DNA from: Streptomyces spinoverrucosus
GTDB lineage: Bacteria; Actinomycetota; Actinomycetes; Streptomycetales; Streptomycetaceae
DNA: 64,000 nt
Direction of reading: 5' to 3'
NCBI RefSeq assembly: GCF_006539505.1
Contig: NZ_BJND01000046.1
Coordinates: 1 to 64,000, forward strand
The position numbers were made by a program, and so were the translations under genes. Under the pieces are notes generated by a model. It did no database searches. It was not told where the DNA came from and saw only the letters and a list, made by a program, of their open reading frames with translations. Each line of letters begins with the position of its first letter. The first letter of the stretch is position 1. Below, in pieces: positions 8,385 through 17,167 of the stretch.

Positions 8385-9322
8385 CGGACGGCCTCCTCAC
8401 GCTTGCGCAGCAGCCACATGCGGCCTACGGCCACGGCCGCGATGATCAGGAAGAAGAGGATGGAGATCGCGGAGGCGTAGCCCACGCGGTAGCTGGTGAA
8501 GCCCTGTTCGAGGGTGTACTGGACGAGCGTGCGCGTCGATTCCTCGGGGCCGGGGCCGAACTCGTACATCACCACCACCTGGTCGAAGACCTGGAGCGAG
8601 GCCAGGATCTGGAGGGCCACGACCAGGCCGGTGACGTTGCGCAGCATGGGGAGCGTGATGTGGAGAGCGCGGTGCCAGGCGTTCGCGCCGTCGAGGGCGG
8701 CGGCCTCGTAGAGGTGGGGCGGGATGTTCTGGAGGGCGGCCAGGTAGAGCAGGAAGCTGAAGCCGACCGTCCACCAGAGGGTGGCGATGACGACCGCCGT
8801 CATGGCCGTCGACTTCTGGGTGAGCCAGGCCGATTCGAGGTGGAAGACGTGGTCCATCAGGCCCGTGTCGGGGTTGAACATCCAGCGCCACATGTTGCCG
8901 ACGACCGTGGAGGGGAGCAGGAACGGCGCGAAGAAGCAGAGGCGCCAGAGCCACTTCGCGTGCTGGATGTGGTGGGCCAGCATCGCCAGCAGGAAGGCCA
9001 GCACGGTGATGCAGGGGACCACCAGGAGCGTGAAGTAGGCGCTGTGGCCGAGCGAGCTCCAGACCAGGGGGTCGCCCAGGGCCTCCGTGTAGTTGTCCAG
9101 GCCGACGAAGCTCGTGCCCTCGCCGGTGATGTTGGCGTCCGTCAGGCTCAGCCAGAGGCCGCGGGCGATCGGGGTGAGGACGAACAGGGCGTAGAGGAGC
9201 AGGAAGGGGGCGACGAACCAGCCGCCGCGCTGGAGGGAGCGGCCGAGGCGGGCGCGGACGCCGGTCACGCCCACGGTGGCGGCGGGGCGTACGACGGGGG
9301 CCGTGGTGTCGATGGTGGTCAT
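8381..9322 (-). CDS. carbohydrate ABC transporter permease (MalF type)
   Basis: This is a 313-residue permease from ATG 9322, whose ATG overlaps the binding-protein stop by four bases. It starts with a cytosolic tail (MTTIDTTAPVV) and has six predicted helices beginning at WFVAPFLLLYALFVLTP. The EAA loop reads HLYEAAALDGANAWHRALHI. It pairs with the gene at 7536-8384 to form a CUT1 sugar channel. Confidence 0.93.
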   Translation of the reverse strand: MTTIDTTAPVVRPAATVGVTGVRARLGRSLQRGGWFVAPFLLLYALFVLTPIARGLWLSLTDANITGEGTSFVGLDNYTEALGDPLVWSSLGHSAYFTLLVVPCITVLAFLLAMLAHHIQHAKWLWRLCFFAPFLLPSTVVGNMWRWMFNPDTGLMDHVFHLESAWLTQKSTAMTAVVIATLWWTVGFSFLLYLAALQNIPPHLYEAAALDGANAWHRALHITLPMLRNVTGLVVALQILASLQVFDQVVVMYEFGPGPEESTRTLVQYTLEQGFTSYRVGYASAISILFFLIIAAVAVGRMWLLRKREEAVR

Positions 9323-10647
9323 GCCGTGCCGCCTCCCATCGGGTTGCTGGTCTCCAGGAGTTGGGTCAGGACCTGGCGCATACGGCGGGCCGCGGCGTCC
9401 GGTGTCGTGGAGCCGAGGTTGGCGGCGACGACGACCGGGCCGATGCGCTGGGCGAGGGTGCCGGAGGATCCCGCGAACCAGGCGGGGGGTTCCAGGGCCA
9501 TGTGGTCCATCGCGGAGGCGTACTCGGACTGCGGCGTGAGTTTCCGGTACGCGGGATCGGTGAGGGTGGGGGTGTACGCCGGGATGTGGCCGCCCTTCGC
9601 CCAGTCCACGGCGTGCCGCACGATGTAGGCGGCGAGTCGGTGCGCGGCCTCGTTGGCGGCGCCGCCCCGGTCGGACTGGTGGGGCAGGACGAAGGCGTGC
9701 GACTCGGCCTGCGTTGCGGGCTTGCCGAAGAGCGGCGGCAGCGGGGTCGCGCCGTACGGGATCTTCGGGGCGTCGTAGACCGGCACCGACCAGCCGCCCT
9801 CCCAGACGAAGGCACCGCCGTTCATGAAGTGCTCGGCGTCGGGGCTGCCCGCGATGTTGTAGCCGTCGGTGATGTGGCGGCGGAGGAATTCCAGGATCTC
9901 GGTGGCCTTGCCGGTGTCGAAGGTGACGTCGGTGAGGTGCTCGTCGTAGTAGGTGCCGCCTGCCTGGGCGTAGAAGGACATGAAGAACCACCAGGCGAAG
10001 TTCTGGTCGAAGGCGTGCAGGCCGATGGTCTGCAGGCCCTTCTTCACCACCTTCTTCGCCTCCTTGAGGGCGTCGAACCAGTCATCGGGGGAGGTGAGGG
10101 TGATCAGGTTGCCGTCGTCGCCGATGAGGCCCGCCTGTGCGCAGATGTCCTTGCGGTAGAAGTTCAGCTGGGGGTGGATGTCGAGGGGCAGGGCGTACAA
10201 CTGGCCGTCGATGAGTGAGCGTTGCCAGAGGGTGGGGTTGAAGTCCTGTTCTCGTACGCCGTATTCGGCCAGGAGGTCGGTGTCGAAGGGGTCCAGCTGG
10301 CGTTCGGGGGCGAAGCCCGCGAGGCGGCCCAGGTGGAGGACGGCCAGTTCGGGGGCTCGGTTGCCGGAGGCCGCCATGGCGAGCTTGGTGTAGTAGGGGT
10401 TGCCCCAGCGCAGGGTGGAGTCCTTGACGTCGACGCCGGGGTTGGCGGCGCGGAAGGCGTCCAGCATGTCGATCATGTTGACGCCGTCGCCGCCGCTGAA
10501 GAGGTTCCAGTAGCGGACCCGGGTGCGGGCGTCGGAGGCGAGGGCGTCGGCGCCCGTGCCGAGGGCGGCGAAGCCGAGGCTGCCGGCCACGGTCAGGCCG
10601 CCGAGTGCGGTGAGCAGTTGCCTGCGGTTGAGGCCAGGTTGTCCCAT
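9319..10647 (-). CDS. sugar ABC transporter substrate-binding protein (Tat signal)
   Basis: The 442-residue family-1 solute-binding protein has a twin-arginine leader (LNRRQLLTALGGLTVAGSLGF). The body has the usual fold: YWNLFSGGDG start, WGNPYYTKLAMAASG, YALPLDIHPQLNFYRKD and WEGGWSVPVYD. No lipobox Cys is visible after the hydrophobic stretch, so it may be released or anchored otherwise. It is the first gene of the importer operon. Substrate is inferred as an arabinose-containing oligosaccharide from the intracellular GH51 enzyme at the operon's end. Confidence 0.93.
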   Translation of the reverse strand: MGQPGLNRRQLLTALGGLTVAGSLGFAALGTGADALASDARTRVRYWNLFSGGDGVNMIDMLDAFRAANPGVDVKDSTLRWGNPYYTKLAMAASGNRAPELAVLHLGRLAGFAPERQLDPFDTDLLAEYGVREQDFNPTLWQRSLIDGQLYALPLDIHPQLNFYRKDICAQAGLIGDDGNLITLTSPDDWFDALKEAKKVVKKGLQTIGLHAFDQNFAWWFFMSFYAQAGGTYYDEHLTDVTFDTGKATEILEFLRRHITDGYNIAGSPDAEHFMNGGAFVWEGGWSVPVYDAPKIPYGATPLPPLFGKPATQAESHAFVLPHQSDRGGAANEAAHRLAAYIVRHAVDWAKGGHIPAYTPTLTDPAYRKLTPQSEYASAMDHMALEPPAWFAGSSGTLAQRIGPVVVAANLGSTTPDAAARRMRQVLTQLLETSNPMGGGTA

Positions 10648-10698
10648 TCCCTGCCCTTACTGTTCGAGAGACGGTTCGGCTGACTCCACGCGAGGTAC

Positions 10699-10751
10699 GT
10701 TCGATATTTCGTATGGCGCCCGTAACTTCGAACGGGACCGTAAAATCGAAG
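10699..10751. promoter_or_regulatory. candidate operators upstream of the arabino-oligosaccharide operon
   Basis: GTTCGATATTTC (10699-10710) differs at one base from GTTCGAAATTTC at 16403-16414 in front of the IclR-family gene. CTTCGA (10726-10731) and TCGAAG (10746-10751) form a further dyad. They lie between the divergent importer operon (start 10647) and the metallopeptidase gene (start 10896). The shared motif suggests that the IclR-type regulator at 15533-16306 binds both places. Confidence 0.45.
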
Positions 10752-10895
10752 GTCTTGCGCGTCAATGGGTTGCGCACGACTTTCGACAGCGAGTGATCGT
10801 TCTCGATTGAACAACGGTCGCCGGACCACATGACGCGGGCAGTTCCGGCCGCGTACTCTCGAACCGCCCGCCGTGCGGCGGTGGAAGGGGGTGCG

Positions 10896-11465
10896 ATGGA
10901 TCTCGCGGCGCTACGGCGGTGGCGGCGCGGCTGGGCCATGCGCACGCTGGTCGCTCAGCTCGACACCGCCCTGCGGACCCGCCCCCGTCCCCCCGCCGAC
11001 GTGCGTGAACTGTGCCGGGCGCTGTGCGAGGCGATGAGCGCGCACCGCGGCGGACGGCCCATCGAGCTGCGCTTCGAACGGTTCCCCGACGAGATCGAAG
11101 TGACCGGTCTGTGGGTGGAGTTCCAGGACTTCGACCTCGTCATCGTCGAGGAGCGCGCCGAAGCCCTGCAACAGCTGGTCATCCTCGGGCACGAGTTGTG
11201 GCACATGCACGCCGGACACGACCATCAGCATGTCGCCGGGACGGCCGCAGCGCACGCCCTCGCGGACCCGTCCGGCCGGAAGGGCACCGCCCTCGCCGTC
11301 GCCGCCCGCAACGGCTCGCGCCGACGGGAGGAAGCCGAGGCCGACCACTTCGGCCACCGGCTCGCCGCGCTGTTCCGGCCGCTGCTCTGCGGCGACCGGA
11401 GCGCCGACGCCTCGCTCGACCCCGTGCGCCGGTCCATGGGCTACCGCGGACGAAAGGGTACGTAG
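10896..11465 (+). CDS. ImmA/IrrE-like metallopeptidase
   Basis: The 189-residue protein starts at ATG 10896, behind GGAAGGGGG; a longer frame from 10830 lacks such a site. It carries a zinc-protease motif HELWH (99-103) followed by REEAEADHFGHRLA (about 144-157), where a Glu would be the third metal ligand, as in ImmA/IrrE peptidases. ImmA cleaves phage-type repressors and IrrE controls a stress repressor. Here no XRE repressor is adjacent, and instead the gene is followed three bases later by a membrane protein and then an FAD oxidoreductase. The same three-gene grouping recurs in actinobacteria. The substrate is unknown. Confidence 0.8.
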   Translation: MDLAALRRWRRGWAMRTLVAQLDTALRTRPRPPADVRELCRALCEAMSAHRGGRPIELRFERFPDEIEVTGLWVEFQDFDLVIVEERAEALQQLVILGHELWHMHAGHDHQHVAGTAAAHALADPSGRKGTALAVAARNGSRRREEAEADHFGHRLAALFRPLLCGDRSADASLDPVRRSMGYRGRKGT

Positions 11466-11467
11466 CG

Positions 11468-12703
11468 GTGACGAACACCGTGGGCGGTCTCCCCACCGCC
11501 GGCGACCTCTTCAGCCCGGTGCACCTGACCTTCTGGGTGCCGACCGTCGTCCTGACCGCCGCCCTGGCGATCAAGCTGCCCAGCATCATCAAGATGTGGC
11601 GGGACCCGCTGCTGCGGGCCGTCGGTGGTCTGCTGCTGTTCGCCTGCGCCGTGTTCGTCTTCGCGGCCCCGCAGACCATCGCCTGGACGAACCGGGTCAC
11701 CGGAGTGCCGAACATCTCGGCACCCTGGGTGTACTCCCTGCTCACCGCGCTCTGCGCGTCCTGGCTGCTGCTGATCATCGCCTGGCGCAACGGCCTCACC
11801 GACCGCGCGGACCGCACGCGCCGCGCGGTCCGCTGGGTCGTCTCCGTCTACGCCGGTGTCATCGTCGCCCTGTGGGTGCTCTTCTGGCTGGCGGACGCGC
11901 CCGTGGAGCGGCTGCGCGACCTGGACACGTACTACGCCACCACCCCGTTCATGCGCGAGCAGATCCTGCTCTACCTGACCGCGCACACCGTGGCCTGCGC
12001 GATCACGGCCCGGCTGATCTGGAACTGGATCCGCACCGACGGCCTCGACGCCTGGCTGCGCTGGGGGCTGCGGCTGCTGGGCATGGGCTACGCGACGAAC
12101 CTGTTCTTCGACGCGTCCAAGCTCACCGCCATCGGCGCCCGCTGGACCGGCCACGACCTGGACTGGCTGAGCACCGATGTGGCGCCGGCGGCCGCCTGTG
12201 TCTCCGCCACCCTCGTCGCGATCGGCTTCATCGTCCCGCACGCCGGCCAGTACCTCCAGGAGCACTGGCGGGTCCGGGCCCGCCACCGGCAACTGCGCCC
12301 GCTTGGCCTGCTGATGCGGACCGTCACCGGCGGCCGCGAGCCCTTCGCCCCGCACGCCCCCGCCGAACTGCGCCTGATCCGCCGCGAGACATTCATCCGG
12401 GACGCGCTCCTGCAACTGTTCCGCCATCTCGACGAGGAGCTGAGCAGGCGGTCCTACGAGGCAGCGCTCGCCCTCGGCCATCCGCCGGCGCGGGCGCAGG
12501 CGCTGGCCGCCGCCGTGGCCCTTCAGGACGCCGTCGAGCGCAAGCGGCGGGCGCCGGACAGCGACGGCACCGGCGACCCCGACACCACGTACCTCCTCCG
12601 GGAGATCCACGCCGTGTCCCAGGCCCTTCGCAGTCCCGACGAGATCAAGGCGGTGCGCGCCCGCGCCGCCGCCCCGGCAGAGAGTGTTTCCGCGCATGAC
12701 TGA
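11468..12703 (+). CDS. integral membrane protein, MAB_1171c-type putative transporter
   Basis: This 411-residue protein from GTG 11468 starts three bases after the peptidase stop. The first about 245 residues contain about seven hydrophobic helices (for example VLTAALAIKLPSII, LLLFACAVFVFAA, ACVSATLVAIGFIVPHAG). The rest is a soluble, charged helical tail ending near AESVSAHD. It matches the actinobacterial family annotated as MAB_1171c putative transporters, whose substrate and mechanism are not established. The layout, seven helices plus a cytosolic domain, would also suit a sensor. Its stop overlaps the start of the FAD oxidoreductase. Confidence 0.75.
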   Translation: MTNTVGGLPTAGDLFSPVHLTFWVPTVVLTAALAIKLPSIIKMWRDPLLRAVGGLLLFACAVFVFAAPQTIAWTNRVTGVPNISAPWVYSLLTALCASWLLLIIAWRNGLTDRADRTRRAVRWVVSVYAGVIVALWVLFWLADAPVERLRDLDTYYATTPFMREQILLYLTAHTVACAITARLIWNWIRTDGLDAWLRWGLRLLGMGYATNLFFDASKLTAIGARWTGHDLDWLSTDVAPAAACVSATLVAIGFIVPHAGQYLQEHWRVRARHRQLRPLGLLMRTVTGGREPFAPHAPAELRLIRRETFIRDALLQLFRHLDEELSRRSYEAALALGHPPARAQALAAAVALQDAVERKRRAPDSDGTGDPDTTYLLREIHAVSQALRSPDEIKAVRARAAAPAESVSAHD

Positions 12704-14099
12704 ACCGTCCGTCCCCGCCAGAACCGCCGTCGTCCTGGGGGGATCCCACACCGGCATGCTCGCGGCGCGCGCCCTGGCCGGGTTCGCCGACCGGGTCGTC
12801 GTCGTGGAGCGGGACGTGCTGCCCGAGGGCCCCGAGCCCCGCAAGGGGCTGCCGCAGGCGCGGCACGCCCACATGCTGTGGTCGGGCGGTGCGCGGGCGG
12901 TGGAATCACTGCTGCCGGACGTCACCGACGCCCTGCTGGACGCCGGGGCGCACCGGCTGCCCGTCACGACGGACATGGTCGCGCTGTCGCGGCAGGGCTG
13001 GTTCCGCCGCTGGCCCGAGTCCCACCACGTGATCCTGGCCGGCCGCGACCTGCTGGACGCGACGATCCGCGCGCAGGTCCTCGCGGACGACCGGGTCGAG
13101 GTCCTCCAGGGCACGCAGGCGGTGGGTCTTGAGGGCAGCGCGGCAGCCGTCACCGGGGTCCGCGTGCGCGGGCGCGACGGCGGCGAACGCGTCATCCGCG
13201 CGGGCATGGTCGTCGACGCCACCGGGCGGGGTTCGGCGGCGGCCCGATGGCTGACGGACCTCGGGCTGCCCGCGGCCCGGCAGCGGAAGGTCGACTCCGG
13301 ACTGGCGTACGCCAGCCGCCTCTATCTCGCCCCCGAGGACGCCCGGTCCGGCTTCCCGGTCGTCAACGTGCAGCCCGACCCGCGCGACGGCGGACCGGGG
13401 CGGGCGGGGTTCCTGCTGCCCATCGAGGACGGCCGGTGGATCGTCACCCTGTGCGGCACCCGCGGCGGCGAACCCTCCGACGCCGACGACGACTTCGTCC
13501 GGTACGCCCGCGAGGACCTCCGGCACCCGCTGATCGGCCACCTGCTGGAGCAGGCCGAGCCGCTGTCCGGCGTCTCGTACACCCGCGCCACCGTCAACCG
13601 CCGGTACTTCTACGAGCGGATGCCGGCCTGGCCCGAGAACTTCACCGTCCTCGGCGACGCCCTCGCCGCCTTCAACCCGGTCTACGGCCACGGCCTGGCG
13701 GCCGCCGCGCGCAGCGCCCTGATCCTGCGCGACCTGACACGGCGCCACGGATGGGGCACGCCGGGCCTGTCCCGCCGGGTCCAGAAGGCAGTGGCACGCC
13801 CTGTCGGCGCCGCCTGGGACATGGCCATCGGCCAGGACGTCTTCTACCCCGGCGCCACCCCCAACGGCCCCTCACTCAGAGACCGCCTCGTGGCCGCATA
13901 CGTCGACCGCCTCATGCACACAGCCACCGGCAACGGCCGCATCGCCCGCAGGGTGACCGACGTGACGTCCCTGGAGCGGGGCGCGGAGACGCTACTGGCG
14001 CCGGGAATGGTCCTGGCGGCAATGATCGGCCCCCTGAAACCCCCACTGCCAGGCCCACCCCTGACGCCCGAGGAACGAAAGTCGGCGGGCCTTTCCTAG
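12696..14099 (+). CDS. FAD-dependent oxidoreductase/monooxygenase
   Basis: The 467-residue protein starts at ATG 12696, overlapping the membrane-protein stop by eight bases. It has an N-terminal dinucleotide fold (VVLGGSHTGMLAARAL, about 11-26; second strand end VVVVERD) and the C-terminal FAD ribityl motif LGDALAAFNPVYGHGLAAA (about 320-338), as in group-A flavin hydroxylases. An unusual LGGSHTG replaces the common GxGxxG. Aromatic hydroxylation is possible, but the substrate is unknown. Its fixed linkage to an ImmA-like peptidase and a seven-helix protein suggests a redox or lipid-linked signalling module rather than a catabolic one. Confidence 0.85.
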   Translation: MTEPSVPARTAVVLGGSHTGMLAARALAGFADRVVVVERDVLPEGPEPRKGLPQARHAHMLWSGGARAVESLLPDVTDALLDAGAHRLPVTTDMVALSRQGWFRRWPESHHVILAGRDLLDATIRAQVLADDRVEVLQGTQAVGLEGSAAAVTGVRVRGRDGGERVIRAGMVVDATGRGSAAARWLTDLGLPAARQRKVDSGLAYASRLYLAPEDARSGFPVVNVQPDPRDGGPGRAGFLLPIEDGRWIVTLCGTRGGEPSDADDDFVRYAREDLRHPLIGHLLEQAEPLSGVSYTRATVNRRYFYERMPAWPENFTVLGDALAAFNPVYGHGLAAAARSALILRDLTRRHGWGTPGLSRRVQKAVARPVGAAWDMAIGQDVFYPGATPNGPSLRDRLVAAYVDRLMHTATGNGRIARRVTDVTSLERGAETLLAPGMVLAAMIGPLKPPLPGPPLTPEERKSAGLS

Positions 14100-14115
14100 T
14101 CGACGGTCCAGCAAC

Positions 14116-14153
14116 GCCCCAAAGGGGCGCGGGGAACTGCGCGCCCAGCCCCA
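14116..14153 (+). repeat. dispersed intergenic repeat, copy 2
   Basis: GCCCC-AAA-GGGGC (14116-14128) is a small hairpin continuing into GCGGGGAACTGCGCG. Bases 14124-14153 match the other copies at 28 of 30 positions in the opposite orientation. It lies between the converging oxidoreductase and TPR genes and could serve as a terminator. Confidence 0.8.
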
Positions 14154-14188
14154 ACGGCGCCGCACACGCACGACGACAACCCGCGGCA

Positions 14189-14680
14189 CTACCTCCGAAG
14201 CGCCTCCCGCGCATAGTTGGCCAGCGACCGGTTGTACCGCGGCAGATGCTTGGAGAGCGCCCCCAGCGCCAGCGAGGCCGCCTCCCGCTCCCGACCCACG
14301 TCCATCAACGCCAGGGCAAGAAAGGCAGTCACCGCGTCGTCGAGCTGGTCGGAGCCCTTCTCCCGTTCCGCGGTGAGCAGTTCGACACTGGTCTCCGCCT
14401 CCCCCAACGCGCGCAGGGTACTCGCCAGCTGGATCACGGCCCGCCGCCGCCGCTCACCGCTCAGCCCGCTCTCCAACGCCTTCCGGTACAGCGGCACGGC
14501 AGCCGCGCCCTCACCGGTCGAGTCATGCGCCGACGCCCGCTCGAAGTACGCGACCGGATGCCCCTCGGGGAGCTCATCGGCCAGCGCCCCGATCTTCGCG
14601 CGGAAGTCGGCGGCGTCGTAGTCGTCGATGGCGGCCCACAGGTCGGCGGAGCGCCGCTCCCATTCTGGTGTGGTGGTCAT
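14189..14680 (-). CDS. tetratricopeptide-repeat protein
   Basis: The 163-residue helical protein starts from ATG 14680 (GTGAGG upstream; a GTG at 14686 is also possible). Helix pairs of TPR type are visible: AYFERASAHDSTGEGAAAVP, then YRKALESGLSG, AVIQLASTLRALGEAETSVELL and AVTAFLALALMDVGREREAAS. No enzyme motif is present. TPR proteins act as scaffolds; the partner here is unknown. It is nine bases behind the SMP-30 gene and probably cotranscribed with it. Confidence 0.8.
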   Translation of the reverse strand: MTTTPEWERRSADLWAAIDDYDAADFRAKIGALADELPEGHPVAYFERASAHDSTGEGAAAVPLYRKALESGLSGERRRRAVIQLASTLRALGEAETSVELLTAEREKGSDQLDDAVTAFLALALMDVGREREAASLALGALSKHLPRYNRSLANYAREALRR

Positions 14681-14690
14681 CGGCACAGCC

Positions 14691-15536
14691 TCACAGAGCG
14701 AACGCCGGTTGGGCCAGCCCCTTTCCGACCCCCCGCACCACCAGCAGCGAGCCCGACAGCGGCGTAGGTGCCGTCAGGCCGACGCGGGCCGTGGTGATGT
14801 ACAGGTCCGTCAGGTCGGGGCCGCCGAAGGCGCACGCCGTGGGACGGGGCACCGGGAGTTGAAGGACCCGGTCCAGTTCGCCGGTCGGCGTGTATCGGCG
14901 TACCGCGCCTCCGTCCCACAGCGCCACCCACACACAGCCGTCGGCGTCGACCGTGAGGCCGTCGGGGAAGCCCGCGCCCTCCTCGATCCCCGCCAGGGGG
15001 CGGCGGCCCGTCACGTGGCCGTCCACGGTGTCGAAGACGTCGATACGGCGGGTCGGGGAGTCGATGTAGTACATGAGGCGGCCGTCGGGGCTCCAGCCCG
15101 TGCCGTTGCTCACCGCCACGTCGTCGAGGACGACCGCCACCGAGCCGTCGGGCGCGAGGCGGGACAGCGTGCCGCCGCCCGGTGCCTCGTCGTAGCGCAT
15201 GGTGCCCGCCCACAGCGCGCCGTCCGGCGCCACGGCGGCGTCGTTGGCGCGGCGGCCGGGGACCGGGTCGTGGTGCAGCCAGCGGAAGGTGCCGTCCGGG
15301 TCCAGCAGGCCCACACCGTCCCGGAGGTTGAGGACCATGCCGCCGTTCGCACGGGGTTTGGCCGCGCCGACGTGCTGGGGCGTGGTGCGGGTCGTGCGGC
15401 GGCCGGTGGCGGGGTCGTAGGTGTGCAGCCGGGAGCCGAGGATGTCGATCCATATCAGCCGTCCGGCCGCCGCGTCCCACGTCGGGCCCTCGCCCAGCGT
15501 CGCCTCGGCGCGTACCGCCACGTCGTACGGCGTCAT
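14691..15536 (-). CDS. SMP-30/gluconolactonase (regucalcin-like) sugar lactonase
   Basis: This 281-residue six-bladed propeller has the family metal-site motifs: LGEGPTWD (about 14-21, Glu ligand), RANDAAVAPDGALWAGT (about 95-111, Asn), SNGTGWSPDG (about 143-152) and FPDGLTVDADG (about 190-200, Asp). Members hydrolyse sugar lactones (for example arabinono-, xylono- or gluconolactone) in the cytoplasm. Its ATG overlaps the stop of the IclR gene by four bases, so it is expressed with the regulator. With the arabinan operon nearby and a shared operator-like motif, an aldonolactone from arabinose or a related sugar is a plausible substrate. Confidence 0.92.
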   Translation of the reverse strand: MTPYDVAVRAEATLGEGPTWDAAAGRLIWIDILGSRLHTYDPATGRRTTRTTPQHVGAAKPRANGGMVLNLRDGVGLLDPDGTFRWLHHDPVPGRRANDAAVAPDGALWAGTMRYDEAPGGGTLSRLAPDGSVAVVLDDVAVSNGTGWSPDGRLMYYIDSPTRRIDVFDTVDGHVTGRRPLAGIEEGAGFPDGLTVDADGCVWVALWDGGAVRRYTPTGELDRVLQLPVPRPTACAFGGPDLTDLYITTARVGLTAPTPLSGSLLVVRGVGKGLAQPAFAL

Positions 15537-16306
15537 ACGGCGCTCCGGTGGCCCAGGTGCTCCGACAGCTCGGCCGCGCCCTTCACGGCGAGCTGCTCCA
15601 GCTCGGCGCGGCGCTCGTCGCTCCAGCGGATCATGGGCACGGAGATGGAGAGGGCGGCCACCACCCGGCCGGTGCGGTCACGGACCGGCGCGGCGACGCA
15701 GGAGACGTCCGGGTTGGACTCGCGGTTCTCCACCGCGATGCCCCGCTGCCGGATCCCGGCCAGCGCCTCGCGCAGGGCCACCGGGTCGGTGATGCTGTTC
15801 GGCGTCATCGCGACCAGCTCCGCACCGTCGGGGATGCGGGCGGCGAGTTCCTGCTCGGGCAGCGAGGCCAGCAGCATCTTGCCGACGGACGTGCAGTGGG
15901 CCGGCAGCCGGCGGCCGGCCGCCGAGACCATGCGCACGGCGTGCGTGGAGTCGACCTTGGCGATGTAGATGACGTCCGTGCCCTCCAGGATCGCCACGTG
16001 CACCGTCTCGTCGCAGGTCTCGGCGACGGACCGGGCGACCTGCTGGCCCTCGGCGGCGAGGTCGAGCTGCTCGGCGTAGCGGCTGCCGAGCTGGTACGGC
16101 CGTACGCCGAGCCGGTAGCGGCCCGGCTGGCCGGGGACCTGGACGATGTACGACCGGGCGGCGAGCGTGGTGACCAGCTCGTGCACGGTGGTGCGCGGCA
16201 GCTGGAGCTTGCGCACGATGTCGGGGGCGGAGAGCGTGCCGTCCCCGTCGAGGAAGAGCTCCAGGATGTCGAGAGCCCGGGTCACGGCAGGTACGAGGCG
16301 TCCCAC
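15533..16306 (-). CDS. IclR-family transcriptional regulator
   Basis: This 257-residue regulator has a winged helix at the N-terminus (RALDILELFLDGDGTLSAPDIVRKLQLPRTTVHELVTTL, about residues 10-48, described by its ends) and the GAF-like effector domain behind it (VHVAILEGTDVIYIAKVDS; SVGKMLLASLP; NPDVSCVAAPVRD). It is first in an operon with the sugar lactonase. The upstream region carries GTTCGAAATTTC (16403-16414), nearly identical to a site in front of the arabino-oligosaccharide importer, suggesting autoregulation and control of that operon, with a sugar acid as ligand. Confidence 0.93.
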   Translation of the reverse strand: MGRLVPAVTRALDILELFLDGDGTLSAPDIVRKLQLPRTTVHELVTTLAARSYIVQVPGQPGRYRLGVRPYQLGSRYAEQLDLAAEGQQVARSVAETCDETVHVAILEGTDVIYIAKVDSTHAVRMVSAAGRRLPAHCTSVGKMLLASLPEQELAARIPDGAELVAMTPNSITDPVALREALAGIRQRGIAVENRESNPDVSCVAAPVRDRTGRVVAALSISVPMIRWSDERRAELEQLAVKGAAELSEHLGHRSAV

Positions 16307-16402
16307 GACCGGCCCCCTCCCTTGCGTTCTGAGACGTGTGTCTGTTGGCTAGAGCGTTGGTCTGAGTTGGTCTGACGGCTGAGTGTCGATCCGAGCAGCT
16401 AT

Positions 16403-16414
16403 GTTCGAAATTTC
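16403..16414. promoter_or_regulatory. GTTCGAAATTTC, candidate IclR operator
   Basis: The 12-base motif lies 97 bases upstream of the IclR start and matches 11 of 12 bases at 10699-10710. It is AT-rich against a very GC-rich background. The rest of 16307-16506 shows no gene. Confidence 0.45.
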
Positions 16415-16506
16415 AACACGCGGTCGGAATGGCGAACACAGGCTACTCATGGAGTGTTTGCCTGGGCAATGGCCTTGCACGGGCCAGGTGCGGGCGGTGA
16501 GCCCGC

Positions 16507-17127
16507 TCAGTCCGCGCGCAGGTACTCGAAAGCCGTGCGGAGCAGGTCCTCGGCGACAGCCGGTGTGCGCTCCTCATCCGGCAGGGCCGCGTACGCGAAC
16601 AGCGCGGAGCGCATCGCGCCGACGGCGGCGCGGGCGAGCACCGCGGCGCGCAGGGGCGTGGCCGCGCCGGGGTGGTGCCGCGCGAGCCGTTCCCGTACGG
16701 CCTGCGCGAGTTCGTCCTCGAACTGGCTGAGCACCGGCAGGAACTGACGCACCGGCTGGTCGGGGAAGCGCTGCGGCGGACCGCTGAACATCAGGCCGAC
16801 GCCACCGTCGGCGATGAGGTCGAGGGCCGCGCCCAGCACGGCGGAGTACGGGTCCTCGCCGGCGGGCCGGGCGATCACCCGGGCCCGCATGACCGGGATC
16901 AGGTCAAGCGTCTCGTCGAGGACGAGGTCCTCCTTGGACGGGAAGTAGCGGAAGAACGTCCGCTCGGTGACCCCGGCGGCCGCCGCGATGTCCCGCACGG
17001 TGGTCCGGGCGTACCCGCGCTCCTCGAACATGCGGTGCGCCGCCTCCTGGAGCGCCTTGCGCGTGGCCGCCTTGTGCGCCTCGCGCCGGCCGCGGGGCGC
17101 GGCGGGGGGAGTGTCGAGGGTTGCCAT
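16507..17127 (-). CDS. TetR-family transcriptional regulator
   Basis: The 206-residue protein has the TetR helix-turn-helix at about residues 20-65 (ALQEAAHRMFEERGYARTTV, then RDIAAAAGVTERTFFRYFPSKEDLV) and a helical ligand domain. It is divergent from the LmeA-like and MMPL genes; the intervening 74 bases hold two identical 14-base dyads that overlap the predicted promoter of the exporter side. The simplest reading is repression of the lipid-binding protein and MMPL pump, relieved by a hydrophobic ligand. Confidence 0.92.
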   Translation of the reverse strand: MATLDTPPAAPRGRREAHKAATRKALQEAAHRMFEERGYARTTVRDIAAAAGVTERTFFRYFPSKEDLVLDETLDLIPVMRARVIARPAGEDPYSAVLGAALDLIADGGVGLMFSGPPQRFPDQPVRQFLPVLSQFEDELAQAVRERLARHHPGAATPLRAAVLARAAVGAMRSALFAYAALPDEERTPAVAEDLLRTAFEYLRAD

Positions 17128-17167
17128 GTGAGGAGTATCGCAGGCGGAAAACCGACGGTACAGAATC

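Noticed and set aside
5920..8400. 826-residue minus-strand frame covering the arabinofuranosidase and much of the permease
   Set aside because: Only the part from 7431 onward is protein-like; the rest is an Arg/Pro-rich shadow of the permease gene.
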